Below are positions 15,551 to 24,238 of a stretch of 64,000 nucleotides of DNA, in pieces (the first letter of the stretch is position 1; each line of letters starts with the position of its first letter). Made by a program: the position numbers and the translations under genes. Source of the stretch: RHKX01 sp046330285 (GTDB lineage Bacteria; Actinomycetota; Thermoleophilia; Solirubrobacterales; 70-9); assembly GCA_046330285.1 (NCBI GenBank), contig JAXLSX010000010.1:1-64000 (forward strand), in the 5' to 3' direction. The notes beneath the pieces are model-generated. The model saw nothing but the letters and a program-made list of their open reading frames with translations. It was not told the DNA's origin and did no database searches.

Positions 15551-16723
15551 GCGCTGAAGCACGCCCGGGTCGAGCTGACCCGGCGCCGTGAAGCCGGAGA
15601 GGCCGAGAGTCAGGTCGAGCTCGGCTAGCGTCCAGCGGAGGACCTTCTCGACGCCGTCGGCCGCCTCGAGCGCCATCCCCCAGAGATAGGGGCGGCCGAT
15701 CATGACCGCGTCGGCCCCCAGGGCGAGTGCCTTGAACGCGTCGGCGCCGGAGCGGATCCCGCTGTCGAACAGCACCTTGAGGTCGTCGCCGACGGCGGCG
15801 GCGACCTCTGGCAGGGCATCGACGGCGGCGATCGCGCCGTCGACCTGCCGGCCGCCGTGGTTGGAGACGACGACTCCCTCGACGCCGCGCTCGCGTGCCT
15901 CACGGGCGTCGTCGGGGTGGAGGATGCCCTTGAGCAGGATCGGGATCGAGGTCCGCGATCGCAGCCACTCGAGGTCGTCCCAGGTCAGGCTCGGATTCCC
16001 GAACGCGCCGATGAACTTGCCGATCGCCGGCCCGGGGTCATCCTCCGGCGTCCGTTCGAGCCCCTCTCGGAACACCGGGTCGGAGAAGAAGTTGGCGAGG
16101 CCGATTCCCTCGATGGCCGGCAGGTAGGCGTTCTGGAGGTCGCGCGGTTTCCAGCCCGGAAAGGCGTTGTCGACCGTGACCATGATCGCCTCGTAGCCGG
16201 CGGCCTCGGCCCGACTGACGAAGCTCTCGCAGAGCTCCGGGTCGTTCGGCCAGTAGAGCTGGAACATGCGCGGCGAGTCGCCGACGGCCTCCGCAACGGC
16301 CTCGATCGTGTGACCGGAGACCGTCCCGACGGTGATCGGCACGCCGACCCGCTCGGCGCCGGCGGCGCTGGCGAGCTCGCCGTCGGGGTGAACGATCATC
16401 TGCGCCCCGATCGGCGCCAGCGCCAGGGGTGCCGGCCATTCGCGCCCGAACGGCGAGGTCCGGAGATCGCGCACCGCGACGTCGCGCAGCATCCGCGGGA
16501 CGATCCGCCACGAGTCGAGGGCGGCGCGGTTCGAGCGTTCGGTCCCCCCGGTGCCGGCGGAGCCGAAGACGTAGCCGGCGGCGCGCTCGTCGAGCGCCTC
16601 GGCCGCGGCGGCCTCGAGCGCGCGCCAGTCAACGGGAAGGCTCGGGCGCTCGCCGCCCGCGCCCGCGAGGTAGATCGAGCGATAGTGGTCGCCGAACTGC
16701 TCGCGGGGAGGGTGCGGCGTCAT
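15545..16723 (-). CDS. FMN-dependent alpha-hydroxy acid oxidase, lactate 2-monooxygenase-like
   Basis: 392-residue TIM-barrel flavoprotein. The active-site signature SNHGGRQVDG contains the catalytic His, and LFDSGIRSGADAFKALALGADAVMIGRPYLWG is the FMN phosphate site. The long insertion MFQLYWPNDPELCESFVSRAEAAGYEAIMVTVDNAFPGWKPRDLQNAYLP and the following loop match lactate 2-monooxygenase from actinobacteria better than LldD. That enzyme turns L-lactate and O2 into acetate, CO2 and water. ATG at 16723 begins 7 bases after the stop of the lipoprotein gene, so the pair forms an operon. Exact substrate is inference. Confidence 0.85.
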   Translation of the reverse strand: MTPHPPREQFGDHYRSIYLAGAGGERPSLPVDWRALEAAAAEALDERAAGYVFGSAGTGGTERSNRAALDSWRIVPRMLRDVAVRDLRTSPFGREWPAPLALAPIGAQMIVHPDGELASAAGAERVGVPITVGTVSGHTIEAVAEAVGDSPRMFQLYWPNDPELCESFVSRAEAAGYEAIMVTVDNAFPGWKPRDLQNAYLPAIEGIGLANFFSDPVFREGLERTPEDDPGPAIGKFIGAFGNPSLTWDDLEWLRSRTSIPILLKGILHPDDAREARERGVEGVVVSNHGGRQVDGAIAAVDALPEVAAAVGDDLKVLFDSGIRSGADAFKALALGADAVMIGRPYLWGMALEAADGVEKVLRWTLAELDLTLGLSGFTAPGQLDPGVLQRD

Positions 16724-16730
16724 TCGCCGC

Positions 16731-17129
16731 TCAGGGAAGCAAGAGGTCGTTCTGTGCGCTCGGCCGCGGCGCGCCGACCGACATCGTCGAGGAGGCGATC
16801 GTCGGGACGTTGGAGTCGACCGAGTACTCGCCGGTCTCCAGCTCGAGTTGGAGCGACCCGACGCCGCCGGCGGGGATCTCGTCCGTGCTGGCGCTGTTGG
16901 GGCCGTCGAGTGAGAACTCGACGTCGTCGGCCGACTGATTCGAGATCGTGATCGTGGCCAGGCCGGCGCCGATCTCGTCGGGAACGACGACGACCTTGCG
17001 GTTGTCGACCTTCGCACTGAGCTCGACCGGTACCGGCGGTCGTGGCTCGTTCGGGTGGTCCTCGGCGCCGCATCCGGCGACGATGACGGCGGCGACGACC
17101 AGCCCTGCTGCGGCGCATCTACCTCTCAT
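16731..17129 (-). CDS. Small lipoprotein
   Basis: 132 residues with a lipoprotein signal: MRGRCAAAGLVVAAVIVAGC, lipobox VAGC with Cys20. The mature part (VPVELSAKVDNRKVVVVPDEIGAGLATITISNQSADDVEFSLDG) looks like a small cupredoxin- or immunoglobulin-like beta sandwich, but no copper ligands are evident. It precedes the lactate-oxidase-like gene by 7 bases. Function unknown. Confidence 0.75.
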   Translation of the reverse strand: MRGRCAAAGLVVAAVIVAGCGAEDHPNEPRPPVPVELSAKVDNRKVVVVPDEIGAGLATITISNQSADDVEFSLDGPNSASTDEIPAGGVGSLQLELETGEYSVDSNVPTIASSTMSVGAPRPSAQNDLLLP

Positions 17130-17176
17130 CCGCCGCTGAATCTACCCGAAGGACCGGCGATCGTCGCCCGAGGCGC

Positions 17177-18121
17177 TCAGGTGCCGACGGCCTCGACGAC
17201 CGCGGCGACGCCGTCGCCGACGCTGACCTCGTCGCCGGGCTCGACCTCGCGGCGGAGGATGGCGAGCGCGAGCGGCCCCTCCGCGGGGGAAATGACGGCG
17301 GTGCCGATCACCCCGACCTCGCGGTCGCCGGCGAGGACCGGATCGCCCGCGGCGACCGGGTCGGCGGGGCGGAGGCGGCGCAGGTGGCGGTTCGGCTTGC
17401 CCTTGTAGTGGAGCCGGGCGACGGTCTCCTGGCCGATGTAACAACCCTTTGTAAAGCTGACTGCGCGTTCGTCGATCGCCGCCTCGGCGGGCATCGTCTG
17501 CGGGCTGATCTCGCGGCCGACCCGGGGACGCCCGGCCTCTACCCGGGCGATCTCGCCGGCCGCGTCTGAAACCGGCTGCGCGCCCTCGGCGAGCAGATGG
17601 GTCGTCACCGCGCCGACGGCGTCGGCGGGGACGAGCAGGTCGGCACCGGCGTCGGTGGCGATCACCCGGCACGACGCGCCGGCGACGAACCGCTCGGCGT
17701 GGGAGTACTCGGGCCCGAGGGGGCCGTCGCCGAGAAGCTTCGGGGTCATCGGCCCGATCAGGGAGAGCAGCGCCCGCCCGGTGTCGTCGGACTCGACCGC
17801 GGCGTCCCGGCCGACGTTGTAGGTCCCGAGATGGCGCGCCAGGAGCTCGCCGGTCTCGGGCTCGGTGTCGATCAGGAACTCGTCGTCGGCGATCCGGAGC
17901 ACCCTCATGTCGGCCTGGACCTTGCCCTTGCGGTCGAGCAGGGCGGCGTAACAGCCCTCGCCCGGACTCAGCGACTCGATGTCGTTCGTCAGCTGGCCCT
18001 GGAGGAACTCCGCGGCCTCGCTCCCGCGAACGAAGATCCGCGGCCGGCCGGAGCGATCGATCAGGCCGGCCTCCTCGCGCAGCGCGCGGTACTGGGCGTC
18101 GAGTTCGAGGGTCGCTTCCAT
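17177..18121 (-). CDS. ygfZ: YgfZ/GcvT-like folate-binding protein
   Basis: 314 residues, related to the glycine cleavage T protein. The YgfZ signature KGCYIGQETVARLHYKGKPNR is present near residue 230 with its conserved Cys. Members bind tetrahydrofolate and support iron-sulfur cluster assembly or repair of radical SAM enzymes. The N-terminus (GLIDRSGRPRIFVRGSEAAEFLQGQLTNDI) also fits. ATG at 18121 was chosen over in-frame upstream starts because it gives the family length. It diverges from the DtxR-family operon with about 120 bases between them. Confidence 0.9.
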   Translation of the reverse strand: MEATLELDAQYRALREEAGLIDRSGRPRIFVRGSEAAEFLQGQLTNDIESLSPGEGCYAALLDRKGKVQADMRVLRIADDEFLIDTEPETGELLARHLGTYNVGRDAAVESDDTGRALLSLIGPMTPKLLGDGPLGPEYSHAERFVAGASCRVIATDAGADLLVPADAVGAVTTHLLAEGAQPVSDAAGEIARVEAGRPRVGREISPQTMPAEAAIDERAVSFTKGCYIGQETVARLHYKGKPNRHLRRLRPADPVAAGDPVLAGDREVGVIGTAVISPAEGPLALAILRREVEPGDEVSVGDGVAAVVEAVGT

Positions 18122-18189
18122 CCCGGCCAAGTGTAGGAGGCGCCTTGCGCCGACTCCGGCGGCGCCGAGTAGGGTGAGGATGCACAGGA

Positions 18190-18209
18190 AAGTTTGATGT
18201 GCCAAACTT
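18190..18209. promoter_or_regulatory. Palindromic operator candidate for the DtxR/MntR regulator
   Basis: AAGTTTG-ATGTGC-CAAACTT, a perfect 7-base inverted repeat of 20 bases overall, 34 bases upstream of the regulator start codon. Size, AT-rich arms and position suit a DtxR/MntR-type metal-responsive operator controlling the regulator and the transporter gene behind it. Confidence 0.65.
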
Positions 18210-18243
18210 CTGAACATGCCGGGTCAAAACATTCGTCTGTGCC

Positions 18244-18963
18244 GTGCCTGAATCGCTCGCCGCGCCAGGTAGTCACGGTCGCGACCGCCGCGCCAGCGCG
18301 ACCGAGGCGGTCGAGGACTACGCCAAGGCGATCCACGCTCTCGCCGCCCGTGAGCCCGGGCCGGTTGGGACCACGGCGCTCGCCGAGCGCCTCGGCGTCT
18401 CACCGGGAACGGTGACCGCGATGTGCAAGCGCATGGCCGAGCTCGGGCTCGTCAGCTACGAGCCCTACCGCGGCGTCGAGCTGACCGAGCCCGGCGAGCG
18501 CATGGCGCTGGAGGTGATCCGCCACCACCGCCTGCTCGAGTCGTTCCTGGCCGAGGCCCTGGGCATGCCGTGGGATCAGGTCCACGACGAGGCCGAGGTC
18601 CTCGAGCACTACATCAGCGAGGAACTGGAGGAGCGGATCGCGGCGGCTCTCGGCGATCCCGAGCGTGACCCGCACGGCGATCCGATCCCGAGTCGCGACC
18701 TGACGATCTCCGATCCGATCCCCGGCGCTCCGCTGCTCGAGCTCGAGCCCGGCAGCCGCGGCACCTTCACCCGGGTCTCCGACGGCCGTCCCGAGATGCT
18801 GCGCTTCCTCGACGCCGAGGGGATCCGGCCGGGCGCGACACTCGATGTCCTCCGGCGGGAGCCGTTCGGCGGCGCCGTGGTGGTGGCCTCGGAGGCGGGC
18901 GAGACGGCGATCGGCCCCGACCTGGCGGCGCGGATGCTCGTCGCCGTCGAGGAGGTGTCGTGA
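18244..18963 (+). CDS. DtxR/MntR family metal-dependent regulator
   Basis: 239 residues with the three-domain iron/manganese repressor layout. The winged HTH (TEAVEDYAKAIHALAAREPGPVGTTALAERLGVSPGTVTAMCKRMAELGLVSYEPYRGVELT) is followed by the dimerisation/metal domain (ALEVIRHHRLLESFLAEALGMPWDQVHDEAEVLEHYISEELEERI, with the clustered His/Glu ligands) and a C-terminal SH3-like FeoA domain. The immediate downstream gene is an Nramp transporter, overlapping as GTGA, so manganese (or iron) is the likely co-repressor. GTG start at 18244. Confidence 0.92.
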   Translation: MPESLAAPGSHGRDRRASATEAVEDYAKAIHALAAREPGPVGTTALAERLGVSPGTVTAMCKRMAELGLVSYEPYRGVELTEPGERMALEVIRHHRLLESFLAEALGMPWDQVHDEAEVLEHYISEELEERIAAALGDPERDPHGDPIPSRDLTISDPIPGAPLLELEPGSRGTFTRVSDGRPEMLRFLDAEGIRPGATLDVLRREPFGGAVVVASEAGETAIGPDLAARMLVAVEEVS

Positions 18964-20318
18964 ACCCGGGCCCCGATGCGCCGGCCACCGAGCCCCGCCC
19001 GGGCGCGGCGGCGGACGGCAACGGATCCGTCTCCGACGTCGACCTCGTCCTTCCCGGCGAGGCCCTGGTCGCCGACGCGGCGCGGAAATCGCTCGAGGGC
19101 GAGCGCCGCGGCCTGCGCCGGCTCTGGCCCTTCCTCGGCCCGGCCTTCATCGCCTCGATCGCCTACATCGACCCCGGCAACTTCGCGACGAACATCGCCT
19201 CCGGGGCCCAGTTCGGATACATGCTCCTCTGGGTCGTCCTGGCGGCCAACCTGATCGGGATGCTCGTGCAGACCCAGTCGGCGAAGCTCGGCATCGCGAC
19301 CGGGCGCAACCTCCCCGAGCTCTGCCGCGAGCAGTTCCCGCGCAAGACCTCGTTCGGGCTCTGGCTCCAGGCGGAGCTGGTCGCGATGGCGACCGACATC
19401 GCCGAGGTCATCGGCGCCGCCCTCGGCCTCTACCTGCTGTTTGGGATCCCGCTGTTCTGGGCCGGGCTGATCGCGGGCGCCGGGTCGTTCGCCATCCTCG
19501 CGATGCAGCAGCGCGGCGTCCGCAAGCTCGAGGCGGTGATCGTCGGCTTCCTCGGCATCGTCATCGCTGCGTTCGTCTTCGAGGTGACGCAGTCGAATCC
19601 GGATCCGGCGGGAATCGCCGAGGGCCTGTTCGTGCCGAGCTTCGACGGCACCGAGAGCGTCCTGCTCGCGACCGGAATTCTCGGTGCCACCGTGATGCCC
19701 CACGTCGTCTACCTGCACTCGGCCCTGACCCAGAGCCGGGTAGTCGGCAGAAACAGCGAGGAGCGGAAGCGGATCCTCAACTTCGAGAAGGTCGACGTGA
19801 TCATCGCGATGACCCTGGCGGGCATCGTGAACATGTCGATGGTGATCGTCGCGGCCGGCCTCTTCAACGCCGGCGGGTTGACCGGCATCGACTCGATCGA
19901 GGGCGCCTACGAGGGCCTTCAGCAGACCGTCTCCGACAACGCCGCCACGATCTTCGGTGTTGCGCTGCTCGCGTCGGGCCTCGCGTCGACGTCCGTCGGC
20001 ACGATGGCCGGTCAGGTCGTCATGCAGGGTTTCATCCGCCGCAAGATCCCGCTGACGCTGCGCCGCGCGATCACCCTGGCGCCGGCGTTGGTCGTCCTCG
20101 CCATCGGCCTGGACCCGACCCGGGCCCTGGTGATCAGCCAGGTCGTGTTGTCCTTCGGCATCCCGTTCGCGCTGATCCCGCTGCTGATCATCGCGCGGCG
20201 CCGGGAGGTGATGGGGGCACTCGTCAACCCGGGCTGGCTGACCGCCCTCGCCTCGGTCCTGGCGGCGATGATCATCGCCCTGAACCTGTTCCTGCTGCAG
20301 CAGCTCTTCTTCGGCTAG
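18960..20318 (+). CDS. mntH: Nramp family Mn2+/divalent metal transporter
   Basis: 452-residue integral membrane transporter. TM1 has the metal-binding DPGN (IASIAYIDPGNFATNIASG) and TM6 the MPHVVYLHSAL motif, the two conserved broken helices of Nramp. About 11 helices can be counted. The N-terminal 50 residues are a Pro/Ala-rich cytoplasmic extension. Its GTG overlaps the stop of the DtxR-type regulator, so uptake is feedback-controlled by intracellular metal through the palindrome at 18190-18209. Confidence 0.95.
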   Translation: MNPGPDAPATEPRPGAAADGNGSVSDVDLVLPGEALVADAARKSLEGERRGLRRLWPFLGPAFIASIAYIDPGNFATNIASGAQFGYMLLWVVLAANLIGMLVQTQSAKLGIATGRNLPELCREQFPRKTSFGLWLQAELVAMATDIAEVIGAALGLYLLFGIPLFWAGLIAGAGSFAILAMQQRGVRKLEAVIVGFLGIVIAAFVFEVTQSNPDPAGIAEGLFVPSFDGTESVLLATGILGATVMPHVVYLHSALTQSRVVGRNSEERKRILNFEKVDVIIAMTLAGIVNMSMVIVAAGLFNAGGLTGIDSIEGAYEGLQQTVSDNAATIFGVALLASGLASTSVGTMAGQVVMQGFIRRKIPLTLRRAITLAPALVVLAIGLDPTRALVISQVVLSFGIPFALIPLLIIARRREVMGALVNPGWLTALASVLAAMIIALNLFLLQQLFFG

Positions 20319-20340
20319 CCGCGACGGTAGGCTTGCGCCG

Positions 20341-20703
20341 ATGGCGCTTTCGGAGTCGTTCCAGGAGATCGTCGAGTCGCTCCCGCGCGACTGGACCGAC
20401 ATGCAGCTCGACTTCCGGCTCGTCGACGAAACCCGCTACGTCGACGCGTCGATCCCGATGACCCAGATCAACGCGCAGCCCTACTCGGAGGCCGACTGGC
20501 ACTGGCGCATCAACGTTGCTAACGGCTTCGGCCACGCCGCCGCACCCGAGACGGTCACATGGGTTCTCGAGATGCTCGACCGCCAGGGAATCGAGGGCGA
20601 GATGATCGTCCGCGGCCTCAACGAGGGCCGAGCCGAGATCACGCAGATGTGGGGCCGGCCGGAGAGCGTTCGCGCCGAGTACCGCCGGCGCCGCTCGATC
20701 TGA
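20341..20703 (+). CDS. Conserved hypothetical protein (120 aa)
   Basis: 120 residues, soluble, starting MALSESFQEIVESLPRDWTDMQLDFRL and ending in a basic tail (RAEYRRRRSI). Distinct features are YSEADWHWRINVANGFGHAAAPETVTWVLEMLDRQGIEGEM. I do not recognise a characterised family. A TAGGCT hexamer at 20328-20333 lies 7 bases before the ATG with no ribosome site, which suggests its own leaderless promoter. The next gene starts 4 bases after its stop. Confidence 0.65.
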   Translation: MALSESFQEIVESLPRDWTDMQLDFRLVDETRYVDASIPMTQINAQPYSEADWHWRINVANGFGHAAAPETVTWVLEMLDRQGIEGEMIVRGLNEGRAEITQMWGRPESVRAEYRRRRSI

Positions 20704-20707
20704 GCCG

Positions 20708-21034
20708 ATGGCCCGGGTCCTCGGACTCGTCACCGACCTGATGCTCGCGAGCCGGGTCGAGGCGCCGCTCCGGGCGGCAGGCCACGACGTGGTCCTCCGC
20801 GGCGAGCTCGGCGAGGACGCCGGCGACTTCGACGCGATCGTCGCCGACCTCGAGATCGCCGATCCGGCGGCCGTCGCCGCCGCCGGGCCGCCGGCGCTCG
20901 GCTTCTACTCGCACGTCGACGTCGAGACGAGGAGAGAGGCCGAGGAGGCGGGCGTCGCGCTGGTCGTGCCGCGCTCGCGGATGGCGCGCGAGCTGCCGGA
21001 TCTGGTCGCTCGTCTGCTCGAGTCCGGCGCCTGA
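20708..21034 (+). CDS. Stand-alone receiver-like protein (108 aa)
   Basis: 108 residues with the alternating pattern of a CheY-like domain: VLGLVTDLMLASRVEAPLRAAGHDVVL, then FDAIVADLEIADPAAV (Asp in the phospho-acceptor position), PALGFYSHVD and VALVVPRSRMARELPDLVARLL. The N-terminal acidic pair and the Lys of true receivers are not obvious, so phosphorylation is doubtful. It follows the 120-residue gene by 4 bases and is likely co-transcribed. Function unknown. Confidence 0.6.
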   Translation: MARVLGLVTDLMLASRVEAPLRAAGHDVVLRGELGEDAGDFDAIVADLEIADPAAVAAAGPPALGFYSHVDVETRREAEEAGVALVVPRSRMARELPDLVARLLESGA

Positions 21035-21127
21035 GCTCACGAACTCGCGGATTCGGGGCGCTCGGGTACTAGACTGGCGCCGCCCATTCGCGCCGGTGGC
21101 GCGAGATCGCCTTCAGGAGGTTTGAGA

Positions 21128-21883
21128 GTGCAGGATCGAGGATTGGCCGCATACATCGCGGAGCTGATCGGAACGTTCTTCCTCGTCTTCGTCATCGGGA
21201 CCGTCATCAGCCTTTACGTCGCCGCCGGGGGCTCCGCCCAGTTCGGCTCCGACTTCGCGGTTGTCGGCTTCACGCAGGGGCTCGTCCTCTTCGCGCTGAT
21301 CATGGCCTTCGGGGCGGTCAGTGGTGGTCACTTCAACCCGGCGGTCACGACCGCGGCCGCGTTCCTGCGCCGCATCGACCCGATCGACGCGGTCGTCTAC
21401 GTGCTCGCGCAGCTCTCGGGCGCCGTGCTCGGCGCGCTCGCCGTCAAGGGCCTGCTGCTCGACGAGGGCCGCGCCGTCAACTGGGGCGCCGGCGACATCA
21501 GCCCGCTGCTCGGCAGCGACTTTGCGGGAATGATCTGCGAGGGGATCGGCGCGCTGCTGATCGTCCTCGGCGTCGTCGCCGTCGCGATGAACAAGCGGGC
21601 CCGCAACGAGTGGGGCCCGCTGACCATCGGCCTGACGTTCGCGTTCTGCGTGTTCATCTTCGGCCCGCTGACCGGCGGCTGCTTCAACCCGGCCCGCTGG
21701 TTCGGCCCGGCGCTCGTCAGCAACGACTGGGGCGGCGTCTGGCCCTACATCGTCGGCCCGCTGCTCGGTGCCCTGATCGCGGCCCTGATCTACAAGTTCG
21801 TGATCACGGCGGGCGAGCCCGACGCCGAGCTCGAGAAGGCCACCGGGCCTTCGACGGGACCGGGACCGCGGGCCCAGAAGTAG
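21128..21883 (+). CDS. Aquaporin family (MIP) channel
   Basis: 251 residues, six membrane helices and the two half-helix motifs: GGHFNPAVTTAAA and GGCFNPARWFGPAL. The residues flanking the second NPA suggest a water channel (AqpZ-like) more than a glycerol facilitator, but selectivity cannot be fixed by eye. The GTG at 21128 is selected because AGGAGG at 21115-21120 sits 7 bases upstream; the earlier TTG at 21122 is too close. The C-terminal tail is Pro/Gly-rich. A strong terminator follows. Confidence 0.92.
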   Translation: MQDRGLAAYIAELIGTFFLVFVIGTVISLYVAAGGSAQFGSDFAVVGFTQGLVLFALIMAFGAVSGGHFNPAVTTAAAFLRRIDPIDAVVYVLAQLSGAVLGALAVKGLLLDEGRAVNWGAGDISPLLGSDFAGMICEGIGALLIVLGVVAVAMNKRARNEWGPLTIGLTFAFCVFIFGPLTGGCFNPARWFGPALVSNDWGGVWPYIVGPLLGALIAALIYKFVITAGEPDAELEKATGPSTGPGPRAQK

Positions 21884-21906
21884 CCCGCTTCGAAGCATTC
21901 GACGAG

Positions 21907-21940
21907 CGGGGCGCTCTGCCGATGGCGGAGCGCCCCGTTT
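21907..21940 (+). terminator. Intrinsic terminator after the aquaporin gene
   Basis: Ten-base stem CGGGGCGCTC / GAGCGCCCCG with an inner GCC-GAT-GGC helix, followed by TTT. It ends only about 8 bases before the GTG of the next gene (fbiC). Confidence 0.8.
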
Positions 21941-21947
21941 CGTTAGC

Positions 21948-24200
21948 GTGAAGACGATGCGCCGCGTCACCTTCTCCCGGAACCTGACGCTGTCGCTTTC
22001 GCGGACCTGTCGCTGCTACTGCAAGTACTGCGCGTTCGCCACCCATCAGGCCCACGTCCACCCGCCGGATGAGGTGATCTCGCGACTCGACGCGGCGGCC
22101 AAGCGCAACGTCAAGGAGCTGCTGGTGCTGACCGGCGAGCAGCCCGAGGTCAACCCGATCGTCGCCGAGCGGCTCCGGGGCTGGGGCCACGAGGACTTCA
22201 CCTCCTACGTTCGCTGGGCCTGCGAGCGGGCGCTCGAGCGGGGGATGCTCCCGCACACGAACGTCGGCGTCGCCGGACGCGAGGACTACGCGCGCCTGCG
22301 CGAGGTGACGGCGTCGCAGGGGCTGATGCTCGAGTCGGTGAGCGAACGGCTGATGGAGACCGTCCACGCGGGATCGCCGACCAAGCATCCCCGGGTTCGG
22401 CTCGAGGCGATCGCCGCGGCCGGTGAGCTGAAGATCCCGTTCACGAGCGGGATCCTCGTCGGGATCGGCGAGACCGAGGAGGAGCGCGTGGCATCCCTCG
22501 AGGCGCTCGCGGAGCTCCAGCGGCGCCACGGCCACATCCAGGAGGTGATCCTGCAGAACTTCGTCGCCCACCCCCGCTATTACGGAGCCGAGGTGGCCGA
22601 CATCGCCGCCGAGGCGAGCGAGCGCCGCTGGTCGGAGGGGCCTGGCGACGCCGAGCCGGGGTCGGAGGAGGGAGCGATCGACTGGCCGTCGTGGGCCGAG
22701 CCGGTCTCGATCGAGGACATGAAGCGGCTCGTCGCCGAGTGCCGGCGGTTGATGCCCGAGGTCGGCGTCCAGATCCCGCCGAACCTCTCCGACTGGTGGA
22801 TCGATCTCGTCGAGGCGGGCGCGACGGACCTCGGCGGCCTCTCGGCCAACGGGGATCACATCTCCCCCGAACATCCCTTCCCGAGCCCGCTCCAGGTTCG
22901 CAAGCGCCTGCGCCCGCTCGGCTACGCCCTGACCGAGCGGCTCTGCGTCTACCCCCAGTACATGAACGACGAGTGGGTGGCGGCGCCGGTCCTCGATGCG
23001 ATCGGCGAGCACTTCCCGACCTTCCTGCCTCGCCGCGCGCCGTTCCCGGTCCGCCCGGGTGGCAACGGCAACGGCAGCGGCAACGCACCGGCCCTCGGCT
23101 TCGGCGACCCCGTCCACCGGGCGGTCGAGCGGGGACGGGCCGGGGAGGAGCTGTCGGAGGACGAGCTGGTGGCGCTGTTCGCGGAGACCCGCCCGGAGGC
23201 GGTCGAGGAGATTCGCGCGGCGGCCGACGAGCTCCGGGCCGGCATCGCCGGCGATCTGGCGACGTTCGTGGTCAACCGGAACATCAACTTCACCAACGTC
23301 TGCACCGTCGGCTGCGCGTTCTGCGGGTTCGGGCAGACGAGCCGGAGCCCGGATGCCTACGAGATCGATCCGGCCGAGTTCGCCGAGCGGATCCGCGAGG
23401 CGGTCGAGTTCGGCGCGACCGAGATCTGCATGCAGGGCGGGATCCACCCCGATTACACGCTCGAGCACTACGGCGAATGGCTGCGCCGGGCGAAGGACGC
23501 GGCGCCGGACATCCACCTTCATGCCTACTCGCCGATGGAGGTCCACTTCATGTGCGAGCGCTCCGGGCGCGATCCCGACTACGTCTTCTCCTACCTCCGC
23601 GACTGCGGCCTCGGCTCGACTCCGGGAACGGCGGCCGAGGTGCTGGAGGACGGCGTCCGCAACCGGATCTCGCCGAACAAGCTGCCTGCGGCCCGCTGGG
23701 TCGAGATCATCGAGGCGTCCCACCGCGCCGGGCTGCGCTCGACCTCGACCGTGATGTTCGGCCACATCGAGACACCCCGCGAGCTCGCCGAGCACATGCG
23801 GGTGATCCGAGCCGTCCAGGAGCGGACCGGGGGCATCACCGAGTTCGTCCCGCTCAGCTTCATCCCCTACCACACGATGCTCGGTCGGACGCACGGGATC
23901 GAGGAGATCTCCGGCGCCGAGAACCTCAAGCACACCGCCGTCTTCCGTCTCGCGCTCGGACGCACGATCCCGAACCTCCAGGCGAGCTGGGTGAAGATGG
24001 GACTCGGGGCCGCGACCGAGGCGCTCCGCTGGGGCGTCAACGACCTCGGCGGCACCCTGATGGAGGAGAGCATCTCCCGAATGGCGGGGTCTCAGCACGG
24101 CTCGCGCCTCGAGCCCGAGGATCTGATCGGCGCCGCCCGCGCGGCCGGCCGGCAGCCCGCTCAGCGCTCGACGCTCTACGAGGTTCTCGAGACCTACTGA
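21948..24200 (+). CDS. fbiC: 7,8-didemethyl-8-hydroxy-5-deazariboflavin synthase (CofG-CofH fusion)
   Basis: 750-residue bifunctional radical SAM enzyme making Fo, the deazaflavin core of F420, from tyrosine and the riboflavin precursor. Each half carries a CxxxCxxC cluster: C21/C25/C28 in RTCRCYCKYCAF and C452/C456/C459 in NVCTVGCAFCGF. The halves are joined near residues 367-380 by a Gly/Asn linker (GGNGNGSGN). The N-terminal half resembles CofG and the C-terminal half CofH. GTG at 21948 or ATG at 21957 are both possible; neither has a ribosome site. It converges on the other F420 genes. Confidence 0.95.
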   Translation: MKTMRRVTFSRNLTLSLSRTCRCYCKYCAFATHQAHVHPPDEVISRLDAAAKRNVKELLVLTGEQPEVNPIVAERLRGWGHEDFTSYVRWACERALERGMLPHTNVGVAGREDYARLREVTASQGLMLESVSERLMETVHAGSPTKHPRVRLEAIAAAGELKIPFTSGILVGIGETEEERVASLEALAELQRRHGHIQEVILQNFVAHPRYYGAEVADIAAEASERRWSEGPGDAEPGSEEGAIDWPSWAEPVSIEDMKRLVAECRRLMPEVGVQIPPNLSDWWIDLVEAGATDLGGLSANGDHISPEHPFPSPLQVRKRLRPLGYALTERLCVYPQYMNDEWVAAPVLDAIGEHFPTFLPRRAPFPVRPGGNGNGSGNAPALGFGDPVHRAVERGRAGEELSEDELVALFAETRPEAVEEIRAAADELRAGIAGDLATFVVNRNINFTNVCTVGCAFCGFGQTSRSPDAYEIDPAEFAERIREAVEFGATEICMQGGIHPDYTLEHYGEWLRRAKDAAPDIHLHAYSPMEVHFMCERSGRDPDYVFSYLRDCGLGSTPGTAAEVLEDGVRNRISPNKLPAARWVEIIEASHRAGLRSTSTVMFGHIETPRELAEHMRVIRAVQERTGGITEFVPLSFIPYHTMLGRTHGIEEISGAENLKHTAVFRLALGRTIPNLQASWVKMGLGAATEALRWGVNDLGGTLMEESISRMAGSQHGSRLEPEDLIGAARAAGRQPAQRSTLYEVLETY

Positions 24201-24214
24201 CCGGCGGCCGACCA

Positions 24215-24237
24215 GCGGCCGCGGGGCCCGCGGCCGC
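24215..24237. terminator. Bidirectional hairpin between fbiC and cofE
   Basis: An 11-base perfect inverted repeat (GCGGCCGCGGG / CCCGCGGCCGC) around a single G, placed in the 38-base gap between two convergent F420 genes. No T-run on either side. Confidence 0.65.
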
Positions 24238-24238
24238 G

